Positions 45,701 to 55,701 of a stretch of 64,000 nucleotides of DNA are shown one piece after another. Location of the stretch: the NCBI GenBank assembly GCA_009363875.1, contig CM018680.1, positions 121,283,027 through 121,347,026 of the forward strand. Direction: 5' to 3'. The stretch comes from Mikania micrantha. Lineage: Eukaryota; Streptophyta; Magnoliopsida; Asterales; Asteraceae. Position numbers and translations under genes: made by a program. The notes below the pieces were generated by a model, which saw nothing but the letters and a program-made list of their open reading frames with translations, did no database searches and was not told where the DNA came from. Positions within the stretch are counted from its first letter, which is position 1. Every line of letters begins with the position of its first letter.

Positions 45701-47713
45701 CCCGATCACTCAAAGGGTTATAGATTCTATTGTCCTACCCATGTCACTCGAATTGTAGAAACAAAGCATGCTCATTTCCTTGAGGATTCAAAGGTCAGTG
45801 GGAGCAGCGAAAATCCTGACTCTGATTTGCAAGAAGTACAAGACGCGGGGGGGGGGGGGGGGAGACACTCGTCGACTAACTTACCTCCGATTACTCCTCT
45901 TGTACACCATGCTACTCCGAACTTCACTGCACCTACTCCGACACAATCAGGACTCACTACTGCTCCAAACGTTACCGAAAATGAAGGCACCTCATCTGAT
46001 CAACATCAACACAATACCAACCATGCTGAACCCGCTAATCAGCTCAGGAGGTCATCTAGGCCTAAAGTGCCTACTAACTTTGATGATTATGTAACCTACC
46101 TGACTGAAGCTGAAATGGATGCCGGAAAGTTTACTGATCCTACCTCTTATCATGAAGCCATTACTAGTGATCAGTCTTCTGAATGGAAGATAGCTATGAC
46201 TGATGAGCTTGATTCCATGAAGAAAAACGATGTTTGGGATTTGGTAGAATTACCCAACGGAGTAAAACCCGTAGGATGTAAATGGGTGTTCAAAACAAAA
46301 CTGGATCCGAATGGGAACATTGAACGCTTCAAAGCAAGATTGGTTGCAAAAGGTTTCACTCAGAAAGAGGGAATTGATTATCAAGAGACCTTCTCTCCTG
46401 TCTCTCGTAAAGATTCCTTAAGGATCGTGATGGCCCTCGTAGCTCATTTTGATTTAGAGCTACATCAGATGGACGTCAAAACTGCTTTCCTAAACGGCGA
46501 CTTGTATGAAGACGTGTTCATGAAACAGCCTGAGGGCTTCATGCCTGAAGGTCAAGAGCATTTAGTCTGCAAGCTAAAGAAATCCATCTACGGGTTGAAG
46601 CAAGCCTCACGTCAATGGTATCTAAAGTTTGATGAAGTGATGAAGAAACACGGTTTCCTAAAGAATCAAGTGGATCAATGCACCTACCTCAAGATGAGTG
46701 GGAGCAACTTTACTATACTTGTCCTTTATGTCGATGACATTCTTCTGGCAAGTAATAGCTTAGATATGTTGCATGAGTCGAAGCGCTTACTTTCGCATAA
46801 TTTCGACATGAAGGATCTCGGAGAAGCCTCTTACGTTATTGGCATCGAAATACACCGAGATAGAGTCAATGGACTTTTGGGTTTATCTCAGAAGGCTTAC
46901 ATTGATCGGGTCCTCACACGCTACAACATGCAACACTGCTCTCCCTCTGTAGCTCCAGTAGTTAAAGGAGATGTCTTCGGTTCATTTCAGTGTCCGAAGA
47001 CTGAGGCTGAAAAGGCGCAAATGAGAATGATACCTTATGCATCAGTAGTCGGGAGCCTTATGTATGCTCAAGTCTGTACCCGTCCCGATATCGCTTACAT
47101 TGCTGGAATGCTTGGCCGTTATCAGACTAATCCTGGCCTTGATCACTGGAAAGCAGCTAAGAAAGTACTTAGATATCTTCAAGGGACAAAGGACTTCAAA
47201 CTGACTTATAGGAGAAGTGATAATTTGGAAGTGGTTGGTTACTCTGATTCTGACTTTGCTAAATGCAAAGATGACAAGAAATCCACTTCGGGGTACATCT
47301 TTATGTTAGCAGGCGGACCGATCTCATGGAAGAGTCATAAGCAGCAGTTGACAACAACCTCAACTATGATGGCTGAATATGTTGCAGTGTACAATGCAAC
47401 TTGTCATGGAATGTTGTTGAGAAACCTTATCGCTGGACTCAAAGTCGTTAACTCTATCTCTAGACCATTGAAGCTTTACTGTGATAACTCAGCAGACGTT
47501 AACTTCTCGAACAACAACAGTTCGACCGGTGCTGGTTTATATCTTGATACAAAGTACTTGTTCGTTCGCGAGCGAGTTGAGGAAAATAACCTTTGTATTG
47601 AGTATATAAGTACTAAAGTTATGCTTGCGGATCCGATGACTAAAGGTCTCCCACCTAAAATATTCGAAGAACATGTTTCGAAGATGGGCTTATGTAAAGA
47701 CCTTATGGCATAA
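42710..47713 (+). CDS. Chimeric ORF: gypsy A Gag-protease-partial RT fused in frame to Copia-2 integrase-RT-RNase H (1667 aa)
   Basis: Residues 1-704 repeat the family A Gag-Pol start exactly as at 22736: poly-Pro, Gag, two CCHC knuckles, protease LFDTGADQSF, and RT up to SFRMCID. From base 44822 the sequence switches without a stop to copia: integrase finger (HQRLGHIS...CVKCLKGK), integrase core (HTDISGPY, VRSDRGDEYYG, PQQNGVAERRNRTL), RT with YVDDILLAS near 1340, RNase H with GYSDSDFAKCKDDKKSTSGY, and an end at MGLCKDLMA. The gypsy RT is cut before its catalytic motif, while the copia enzymes look complete. A full gypsy LTR and PBS lie just upstream and the copia 3' LTR downstream, so transcription is conceivable. 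The frame crosses a run of 16 G (45847-45862) whose length affects it. The likely origin is a deletion joining two elements; an assembly join is also possible. Confidence 0.85.
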   Translation: MVMIRMPPRRQPPLLTSTQDQAPHSSTPSPNDSPPPPPPPPPPPPPLITEASGSGTTPILDPTTIALVTLLSSQMTNQMKAAIPEMFNLLRNEINNTGNSSGEASGNTGGTSHYSYKSFVGCKPPSFSGSEGAVGLIQWIEKIEATLDLCSCPEHHRVRYSAGTFNKRALTWWNGQINARGREEAMAMPWEDFKTLLRTEFCPKNELQKLEVELSNHVMKGADHMGYTTRYHELVALVPDMVPTLEKRIDRYVGGLPACIQGMVVSANPTTVESAVRLSGKLTDLMVASGVLKKEADTGKRKEESSKKPQHPQHPKKKQKFIKNYTVATPLNQVAAAQQSVPKRQYTGPHPLCTKCQYHHNANTPCRQCTGCGRKGHWVQQCRMTPNPAVNNAALALPPPANQNNGGCFNCGEQGHFAKNCPKKAQQAVQAPRGRAFVIGAPAARQDPNVVTGTFLLHDFYASVLFDTGADQSFISADFACQLDSIEEQLDSPYIIEVANGKQITVSTVHRNCPLTLNGHTFAIDLIPMELGSFDIIVGMDWLSSNRVEVICSEKLLRVPLPDDRVLEVRGDQAKRSVKIISCIKARKCLQKKCVAFLAHVVEKEKDKKKIQDVPVVREYPEVFPEDLPGLPPVRPVEFRIDLVPGATPVAKSPYRLAPSEMQELSNQLQELLDKGFIRPSYSPWGAPVLFVKKKDGSFRMCIDDDFSRSLLSYNINENSTKTKRKRDLETSSMLWHQRLGHISRDRLSRLVKDEVLPSLDFTDFGTCVKCLKGKMTTATKKGATRSSNLLEIIHTDISGPYTIAGITGHTSFITFIDDYSRYMYLYLIKDKSESLTTFKDYKIEVENQLDLKIKVVRSDRGDEYYGRHTDVGKAPGPFYEFCKGQGIVNQYTMPGTPQQNGVAERRNRTLMNMVRSMLANSDLPSFLWTEALKTAVHILNRVPSKSVPKTPYELWTGRKPSLRYMKVWGCLAEAKLYNPFLKKLDMKTVTCYFIGYPDHSKGYRFYCPTHVTRIVETKHAHFLEDSKVSGSSENPDSDLQEVQDAGGGGGRHSSTNLPPITPLVHHATPNFTAPTPTQSGLTTAPNVTENEGTSSDQHQHNTNHAEPANQLRRSSRPKVPTNFDDYVTYLTEAEMDAGKFTDPTSYHEAITSDQSSEWKIAMTDELDSMKKNDVWDLVELPNGVKPVGCKWVFKTKLDPNGNIERFKARLVAKGFTQKEGIDYQETFSPVSRKDSLRIVMALVAHFDLELHQMDVKTAFLNGDLYEDVFMKQPEGFMPEGQEHLVCKLKKSIYGLKQASRQWYLKFDEVMKKHGFLKNQVDQCTYLKMSGSNFTILVLYVDDILLASNSLDMLHESKRLLSHNFDMKDLGEASYVIGIEIHRDRVNGLLGLSQKAYIDRVLTRYNMQHCSPSVAPVVKGDVFGSFQCPKTEAEKAQMRMIPYASVVGSLMYAQVCTRPDIAYIAGMLGRYQTNPGLDHWKAAKKVLRYLQGTKDFKLTYRRSDNLEVVGYSDSDFAKCKDDKKSTSGYIFMLAGGPISWKSHKQQLTTTSTMMAEYVAVYNATCHGMLLRNLIAGLKVVNSISRPLKLYCDNSADVNFSNNNSSTGAGLYLDTKYLFVRERVEENNLCIEYISTKVMLADPMTKGLPPKIFEEHVSKMGLCKDLMA

Positions 47714-48026
47714 TGTACTTACTTATGATTAATGAAATTTCCTCACTTATTTGATTTGTTTGTCTCTAAATATATGTTTACGCATGCCTAATGACATATA
47801 GACACTAATAACACAAATCATTCGTTAAAGGGCTTACTTGTTAATTGATCCTAACTTAAGTTTTAAATTTGTATTGTAGTATGATTAATGGGGGTCTTGA
47901 ATTGAATAACTGATTCAATGACTGTATTTCTCTGCTATGATTACAATTTAGAACTAAAATGAGTATTATCAATCTGCAGACTTACTTAATGCTCATAATA
48001 AATAATCACTTGGCCAAGTGGGAGAA

Positions 48027-48447
48027 TGTTAGAATAAATTATATTTAATATATGGCCCTCATGATTATTTATCTAATTGATCAATTAAATTAAATACCCA
48101 TTTAGATAGGTAATTATATGATGGACGTAATTACCCTTACTATCCTAATTAGGGTTTCCCCTTGGGTGTATATAATGGAGGCTAAGGCTCCTAATCTAGG
48201 TTACACAACATCACAAACGAACTCTCCTCATCCTTAGAGAATTCGTAACCTACAACCGAGCTCCCTCCCTCATCTCATTCCATCCTCACGATACACCCTA
48301 AACGGGAACCCGGTCAAGATCATCGTCTCAGGAATCATGTCTGGAATCAACAACACGTTCACTGGATTCACAGGTTTCATCTAATCTCTATCTCATTTAT
48401 ATTTACATGTTCATCTCTATATCTAAACCAAAGGAATCGATCCAACA
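48027..48447 (+). repeat. 3' LTR of Copia-2
   Basis: This 421-bp LTR is preceded by the polypurine tract CCAAGTGGGAGAA and followed by the target duplication CATAC. Confidence 0.93.
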
Positions 48448-48452
48448 CATAC

Positions 48453-48909
48453 GACAAGCATGGAATCAATGGCGATCTCATAATGCACAACCCTATATGT
48501 CACAATAAATGTTAAATTTTCATTTTTAGTGTATTGCATCCATTACTTTTCTCTATACTTGGGCGATTGTGCGTAATTAAAAGTCATACTGAACAAATCC
48601 TAAACTCACTTTTGTAAGAACCGTGGTTGTATTTATCATATGCAACAAGCCTTTAAAACCTCAGTAGTCCAAATGAACGAGTGAAGGCTCGTGAGGATTT
48701 TTAGTAAATACACCCAATAAGTCCTCGGGTTGCCTCCAGGAAGCGCTACGTTTAACGTCCTCAACTAGACATGGCCTAACCTGTTTTAGTATTTATGGTG
48801 GTTGAAAGATAAATTTGCTTATTAAGGGCTTGATACCAATTCAGTTGTTATCAATCTATGTAACCTTTTGATAAATAACCTTGAAATATCATTTATTTTT
48901 ATTTATTTT

Positions 48910-48949
<40 letters not shown>

Positions 48950-49243
48950 TATAACAATAACAAACTCAAAGTAAAATAAAATTTTATAAATAACAACAAT
49001 TCTAAAGTTCTAAAAGTTATAAATAAATCTTATAAAATAATAAATAATATTAAAGAATTATTAAAAAGTTATAAAAATCTATGTTTCGATAAATTATATA
49101 AATAAATTAATAATTTTAGCCAAAGATTACATAGGTTTTTCAAAATGTTTTATAAACTTTTTATTAAAAAAAAAAACTTGGAAGGACTTATTATGACAAG
49201 ATTAAAACTGAAAAATAAAAGGAAAACAAGTAAGGACTAGAAG
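48453..49243. other. Degraded retrotransposon DNA with an (AT)n microsatellite
   Basis: Around 48720-48760 the text TTGCCTCCAGGAAGCGCTACG then TTTAACGTC resembles, on the - strand, a phrase I associate with Athila-type gypsy elements. An AT dinucleotide run lies at about 48916-48944. The rest is AT-rich with no gene. Confidence 0.4.
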
Positions 49244-51481
49244 TGTCAATACCCCATAGTTATCATCTCTTTCACCCATCTATCACATGGATCGACCCAA
49301 CAACCCGGTTTCGACCCATCATGACCCACGTCGTGATATCGGGAATAAAACTAACAAATTTTAATACTTTTTCAACAACCGAACATCATGGAACGTATAA
49401 CGTACACCAATTTATCGGATTATAGTCAAAAACGATCGAAAAGGTGGCCTACATTCTCGTAACCGATCGAGTATGCTAAAATCTATATAAACAAGCATAG
49501 AAATCGAATTAAATCAACCCATTTACTCCTCCCATACCTACGAACCTTTCTGTATATTCAAAAACACTTCACAGACTCCCTATATCGAAAAATCAATGGC
49601 ATAAAGCCTCGGTCGCTCGTGTTCTAACCCATTGCTCGAAAACCCTCGAATCAAGCACAAAGGTAAGTGTTCTATACATCATTAGATTCGTATTTTGATT
49701 ACAAACAAAAGCCCTATGATTGTAAACACAATCGGGTTTGGTATTGAACGAATTAGATCGAGAAAGAACTAGGGTTTCGTTTTGGATTTTCCTTAAAACT
49801 AATTTTGGGAAACGAATAGCAGTTAGTTTAAAATCAATCCTTTTGGCTTCTAGACATGGATAAGGCTTGTAGATCACCTGGTTAAGCCTACTTGCTTACA
49901 TATAAGTGGTCACAGGTTCGAATCCGGCTTTGGGCGGGTTTTGAGCCAAATTTTTTTTTAACTTTTTATTTAATGGTTTTTTTTTTTAAATGTTATTTTC
50001 ACAGAAAATTCTTTTAAATAAATACTTATGGTTTTAGTAAATAAAACATAAATATTATGAATATATATATATAAACTATACTTAAGGTTTATTTTTTTTA
50101 TATTATAAAACTTATAATATTAAAACTTACTTATAAATATTCTATATATTTATCTATAAAAACAAGAATATTTATATCTATCAAATAACATTAATTAAAA
50201 TTTTATGAAACTTATAATTTACAGCATAAATGTTTATTTTTAAATATTATATAACCTTTTAAACGTGACATTAATTATTAAAGTTATTTATTAATTTTAA
50301 TTTTTATAATCTTGTTTTAAAAAAAATAATAAATAAATAATATTTACTTAAAGAAAATATTTTACAAAGTTGTAACGTTAACTTTGTAATTTTTTTTATC
50401 ATAATAGTCATTCAAAGTAATAAGCTATCAAACTTATAATTATGACTTTATATATATATATGTTAACACTTGTAATATTATACTTATATCTAAAAACAAA
50501 CTTCACAACATATTAAGATTATTATTACTAAAGCTATTATTTTAATCTATTTATTTTAAACAATTATATTTAATTATTTACTTTTAAATATAAATTGAAC
50601 TTTAAAGGGAAATCTAATTCGAAACATAAACTCTAAATGACTTGGTTTTTACATATAAAACCTTTTTGAACAAAGTAATATGAAGACATTCGAACATGAA
50701 GTACAATTACATTATTGTAGTTGTGTTAGGAATTACATAGGATGTTAGAGTCACATTAGCTTATAATTGTTTAAAACATATATGATAACTTGTATTGTGT
50801 TGTTCGAACTACACACTTGGCATCATATATAAAGGCTACATCTTCAATCAAGGTGAGTCTTCATAGCCCCTCTTTTTACTTGTTTTAAAGTTTTTGGGGT
50901 GAAACATGTTAACTTATAAACTTTGCTTAAACTTTATTACATATGAACTTTGCTTTATGACATAAACTGTATTGACTTAGCTTGAGCTTGCATTGATCAT
51001 AACTTTAGTAAACTATGATAGATCTATTGGATTGACCATCCCACCCAGGCTGGGTTTGCCTTTGTGGTAAATCTGTGGTGATATGTTACTACTTCGGCAT
51101 TGTTAGGAATGCTAGCTTGGTCACAACTTAACTTTTGATCTGCGTATGGTTACTTACATGTTTACTTCATATTAGCTTGTATTCATATGTGACAACTTAT
51201 ATCTTTCAAACTATTTTTGGTGTGTGTGCTTAAAACATGTGAAGCTCACCAACTTTTTAGTTGACCTTTGTTTTAAACATGTTTCAGGTGGAACTGCCAA
51301 CTAAGCTTATTTTGATGATCACATTAGAGCTTGGACCTAGTTAGTTAGTTAGTTAATTTGTGATAGGTAATATTTTGTAATGAAATTGAATGTTAGTAAT
51401 TACAATACAGTACCTTGTGCTTTTGAACAATCTACATTTTGTGTATGCCCCGATGATTCCGCCATTGGTCGGGGTGTTACA
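49244..51481 (+). repeat. Probable solo LTR of a gypsy element
   Basis: The right end CGGGGTGTTACA (to 51481) matches the ends of the other gypsy LTRs here. The inside shares their layout: TATATAAAGG (about 50827), donor-like CAAG|GTGAGTC (50853), CTCACCAACTTTTTAGTTGAC (51246-51266) and acceptor-like GTTTCAG|GTGG (51287). TGTCAATACCCC at 49244 is the best left-end candidate. No matching target duplication was found, so that boundary is uncertain. No PBS or coding sequence follows. Confidence 0.6.
49860..49950 (+). mobile_element. tRNA-derived SINE-like fragment
   Basis: TAGATCACCTGGTTAAG resembles a pol III A box. About 30 bases later CACAGGTTCGAATCCGGC contains a perfect B box GGTTCGAATCC, and a T-rich tract follows. 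It does not fold as a complete tRNA. It lies inside the probable solo LTR. Confidence 0.45.
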
Positions 51482-53812
51482 ATCTAACTCCAAGTTTGCC
51501 CTCCTTTCTTTTCCATCTTAGCTGCCTCTTCTTTTTCTCTTTTTCACACACTCTTCATTCACCACTTTCTTAGTATTCTTCACGAAGACCTGTTAAACAT
51601 GAAACCTTCTTTTTTTGGTGTCATTCTCATTTAAGTTTAACTCATGGTTACAACATGTCATGCGAACCATAATTTTGGGAATTGATTCATACATAGGTGT
51701 TGTAAAAAATGATCTTCCAAGTATGCTAGTAGGTTGTTCCTTCTTCAAATTCGGTGCATAGTCCAGTACCAAGAAGTAATCAAAAGTAATAGAATTCTCC
51801 TATTTTTAACAACTACAATCAACGAATCCAAAGGCTTTTACATGTTAAATCCTCTAACACCACGGTGGTGTCAACTAATTGTAATAGACCAAAGTTATAC
51901 TGCCTATATAGGCTCCTTTGTAAACTATTGATACTAATTTTATAATCCACAAGTGACTTGCTCTTAGATCACTTTCCCTCTTATCTCGCTGCCTTGACCC
52001 ATGATCATTGACTGATGTGCATTTTCTTTGTATTTCTTTATCCAGATGCATGATGATGTTGTGGGTTGTTTATTGTATTATCTGACAGTTTACCTTTATC
52101 TCATGCTACAAGTTGCTTCACCAATTTTTGCCCCAATTGCTTTGTAAGTGATTCAGTTGCAACTCTTGTGCATGTACAACCCCTACCTCAACTCATTTAG
52201 TTGTGAATATTTCATTAAAAATTTCTAAAAGATCCTTGTTGGTAACTATTTTGGTTATTGTTTATTTGGTTTTCTTGATTGAAATTGTGTTGGCGTTTTT
52301 GATATTGTTGCCTTGATTCCCGCCTTGCTGATTACTATCCTAAAAATTGAGATTCATTTGGCCAGCAGGATTGAAAGTTTGGATGATTTCTTAGTATTGA
52401 AGTTCTTGCTATATTGATTCTTGTCATTCTTGCATTGGCCTTGAACTTGATTCACCTCTTTATTTCTTTCCATGTTCATCATGATGTTTGCCTCCATAGA
52501 CCTATGTCACCACAAATGTCAATTTCAGTAGAAACATCGAATACCCCTCTACTTGTGTTCATATTCAGATTAGCCAATTGTAACTCCAATATTTCAATTC
52601 TCTCTTTGATCGCATAATCAACCCATGCCTTTGTAATGATATGTTTGGCTTTTTGATTGGTAAAGTCTTGCCTCTTAAATCCTTTACTAGTCTTTCTAAA
52701 TGATCCCAATCATCCTCTTTCTCCATGAGTTAGTAAAAAGGGTTCCATTACTTCTTGAGCTTATAAACGTCAAATCTAGATGTTCACCTTTCACAGAACG
52801 CCTTAATCAATTCCCGCAATGGAATATGATGGAGGCAAAACCTTCAAAGATACTTAAATCAAGTGAATGCCTTGTATAACAACTCACCAGGTTCTTTCTG
52901 GAATGTTCAGATCGAATTATGGCCTTATGGGCATCATTGGTTTTCTTATGGGATAATATTCAAAAGGTGTAATTATTGCCCATATAAAGATGCTACTAGA
53001 TGGTAGCGTGTGAAACCACTACTTTGCCAAATCTTTCAGATTAAATTGGAAGAGATATATAGCTTCAAACTTAGACAAATGACTAAGGTTTTTTAATTGT
53101 CGGCCCTCAAAAATACTAGAATGATAGACATATATTGCGACTAATTTCAAAAGATCTTCCTCACAATATTTGATGTACAATAGGTGAGTGGTTCAGGGTC
53201 ACTATTGGTTTGAAATAACTATCAATTCTTAAATCAAAGCTATGTAACGCCAACCTTGCCCGTGGTTATGATAATTATTTTTGTAACCCCATCTCCCATT
53301 ATATTTGTTATTTACCAGTAACCTCCACTTTGACCATTCTATCCCCCTGCATTGATAGTTATGTTGATAGCTTTGTACTCCACCATTTTCCTAATTAAAC
53401 TCATTATTATTCTTAGTATAGTTATTATGTACCCAATAATATTACCATTCTTCATACCATATCCCATGCTCACTTGTGTTGCTTCCACCTATTGAAAAGT
53501 GTGTTTCGTGTCATTCAACAGTTAGGTGCAACAGATTTGTGTGGTACATCTTATTGTGGGTTTGATGGATTGAAAGGATTATTTGGTTTATCTTGTTGAA
53601 GTTTGGTTGTTTTACAGTCTAGGGATGTGAAAAAACTAGCCTAAGAATTGGTTATTTTGATTGTTAGGTAACATTGGTGGCACTAGATTTACTGGACTCT
53701 GATTATTATGGTTTGTTTGGATATGGTATTGCTATTGATTGACTTGAACTAGCTTATGCTTGATTAATGTTTCTTGAAATTAGAGTTACTATTGGTATGA
53801 TCTTCCCACTCA
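51482..53812 (-). pseudogene. Decayed Athila-like gypsy gag remnant
   Basis: On the - strand the translation between about 52950 and 52700 contains phrases such as PGELLYKAF, HIPLRELIKAF and YKLKK that resemble plant Athila Gag, broken by stops and frameshifts. A longer open piece (52709-52479) continues the same strand. No protease or RT motif was found. The assignment rests on general resemblance only. Confidence 0.35.
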
Positions 53813-55330
53813 GTGCGAGACAGAGATCGCACCCCCTATCTCGTTGAAAAACTTGTCCCCCATCAGACTGAGGACATTAGGGCTTTGGGATTGAACGACG
53901 AACGAGATGATTCATGTCGGACTGAAGAAGCTTTCAGAGTCGATTTTGGGCCCACCAAGGTTTTGGGCTCCGTTTGGCCCAACATAGGAGACCCATAAGA
54001 AGGAAGTGGAGCTAGAGGTGGGCAAAAAAACAGACCCAGAACCGGCAACCCGAACCGGAACGGAACCGGTTATACCCGAACCGATGGGTACAAACGGGTC
54101 CGGTTTTGTAGACAAATTAAAACCGAAACCAGAACTGGTTCCACCTGTACTTGGCCAAAACCCGAACCAGAACCTGTTGAAACCCGGAACTGGAACCGGG
54201 TATTGACTTTGTTGACCGAAACCGGAACCGGTTCCAAAAAAAATCCGATTTGCGCACCTCTAAGTGGAGCACTGGATCCATGAAATTCAAGTATTGGAAC
54301 CGAGATGCGGCTAAGTTGCCGACGGAGGAATTGGGACGTAGCGTCCCTTCCAAATCCTTTGCCAAATACATCACATTCAACCGAGAGAGAGGACGATTTA
54401 ATCGAACCCACTTCTTCACATCCTCTTTCAATCCAGCAATAAAATAACCCATAGCGTGCGACTCCAACAGCCGAGGAACCAAGGACAACAAATACTCAAA
54501 ATCGTCAATAAAATAATGAATTGAATCCCCCTGCTTAATAGCCGCCAATTGTTCATACAAATTATAAATTTCTAACCCAATGTTGAGCCACACCCACCAT
54601 GCTGAGTTCATTAGAAGCATGTTGTTGATGTCAAAATAGAGATTCGCTTTTTGAATCCAACCCTGTGGATCAAAACCACTAAATTCCGGTAGCTTCACCT
54701 TCTTCACAGCCCACGGAAGTCCAGTCGGACGATCATCACCATCCCATGTGCATTGAAGAAGTGCCCATCCGACACTCCCGATCCAGAAGACCCCTCCATT
54801 TTCTACTTATCTTGCTTTTTCATCCACGCTAACATTACTTGCCGAAATTCCACTGTATCTACTCTGTCTGTTTCTAAGGCTTGTAACGTAGATTTCATCT
54901 CCATAACATCCGAATTAAGCTTCTGGATCTGCTGCTCTTGAGCATCCAATCGAGTAACATTACGAATTTCCATTGATTACGAAGAAACGACAATTCAAGG
55001 CAGGGTTGGATCAATGATGAGAATCAAACACAATTGCGATTGATAATTGAAATGAAATAGAGAACAAATGAAACAAGGAAAGGAAATTGATTGTATGAAT
55101 GGAAGAAAACGATTACATCAGAAGGAAATTACAATCCAAGGTAAAACCCTCTCTCACTGCTCAACTATAACAAACTAATAAATTCTTTTCCTACCTCACC
55201 TTCTCCTTTTCCCTTCCTATTTATACTCTCTCCTATAACAAACTCTTAAACCTTTTTAGAATTAACACCTTTTCCCCTTCTAGAATAAACTTGCATTACT
55301 TTAGGATCCCCTTTAGAAGCAACCGAAGAG
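53813..55330 (-). pseudogene. Gypsy gag relic with its leader, interrupted by a hAT MITE
   Basis: A Gag start (MEIRNVTRLDAQEQQIQKLN) is readable from about 54974 on the - strand. The Gag core is at 54707-54270 (KLPEFSGFDPQGWIQKANLY, YEQLAAIKQGDSIHYF). The frame is broken by stops near 54800 and by the transposon at 54013-54262, beyond which gag-like sequence continues to about 53813. Upstream on the same strand TATAAATAGG (about 55238-55229) may be the TATA of its LTR. No pol remains in the window. Confidence 0.7.
54013..54262. mobile_element. hAT-type MITE, 250 bp
   Basis: The ends TAGAGGTGGGCAAA and, on the other strand, TAGAGGTGCGCAAA are 14-bp inverted repeats with one mismatch. An exact 8-bp target duplication AGTGGAGC flanks it (54005-54012 and 54263-54270). 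The 8-bp duplication and TAGAGGTG ends are typical of hAT elements. The interior is dense in AACCGG/CCGGTT phrases and codes for nothing. Confidence 0.9.
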
Positions 55331-55374
55331 CCAACCTCATCATAATTCCTAATATGTTTTCACCTTAAACTGGT

Positions 55375-55440
55375 CTGAGTATAACCGGTCACACTAGGAA
55401 CTGGTTCCAGTTCTTGAAAAAAAAGTTTGTGCATCTCTAT
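55375..55440. mobile_element. Truncated relic of a related hAT MITE end
   Basis: GGAACTGGTTCCAGTTC followed by an A run and TTTGTGCATCTCTA parallels the right end of the MITE at 54262 (GGAACCGGTTCC, A run, TTTGCGCACCTCTA). The left end was not found. Confidence 0.5.
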
Positions 55441-55701
55441 ATGCATGTATGAGAGGGGTGTGTGTATTTAAAGGTTGACAATGCACGTGAGAGATGTGAG
55501 TTTACAAAAGAATCTATACTATAGTGTATTTTCCTAATCATACGAATCATCATTTTGGCTACGCAAAAGAGTCAAAAACAATCAATCTAATGTCTACACC
55601 CTGTAATCTACAACCACTGCAAGCATTTTTTCCTGAAAGAAACAATCACTTAATTGCAGGCTGATGGGTTTTTTATACATCGTTAATGGAATATATAAAC
55701 C

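Larger units (their letters stand above)
17189..48447 (+). mobile_element. Copia-2: Ty1/copia element enlarged by nested gypsy insertions and rearranged
   Basis: The LTRs are 421 bp each (17189-17609 and 48027-48447) and no difference was seen by eye. The target duplication CATAC is at 17184-17188 and 48448-48452, so both outer ends belong to one insertion event. The copia material is 17189-18737 (LTR, PBS-like GTGGCATCAGAG, leader) and 44822-48447 (integrase, RT, RNase H, polypurine tract CAAGTGGGAGAA, LTR). Its Gag and protease region is missing. In its place lie gypsy family A sequences, themselves interrupted by gypsy family B. Confidence 0.88.

Noticed and set aside
49860..49940. Possible functional tRNA gene
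   Set aside because: It has a good B box and a passable A box, but the arms do not close into a cloverleaf. It was kept only as a SINE-like fragment.
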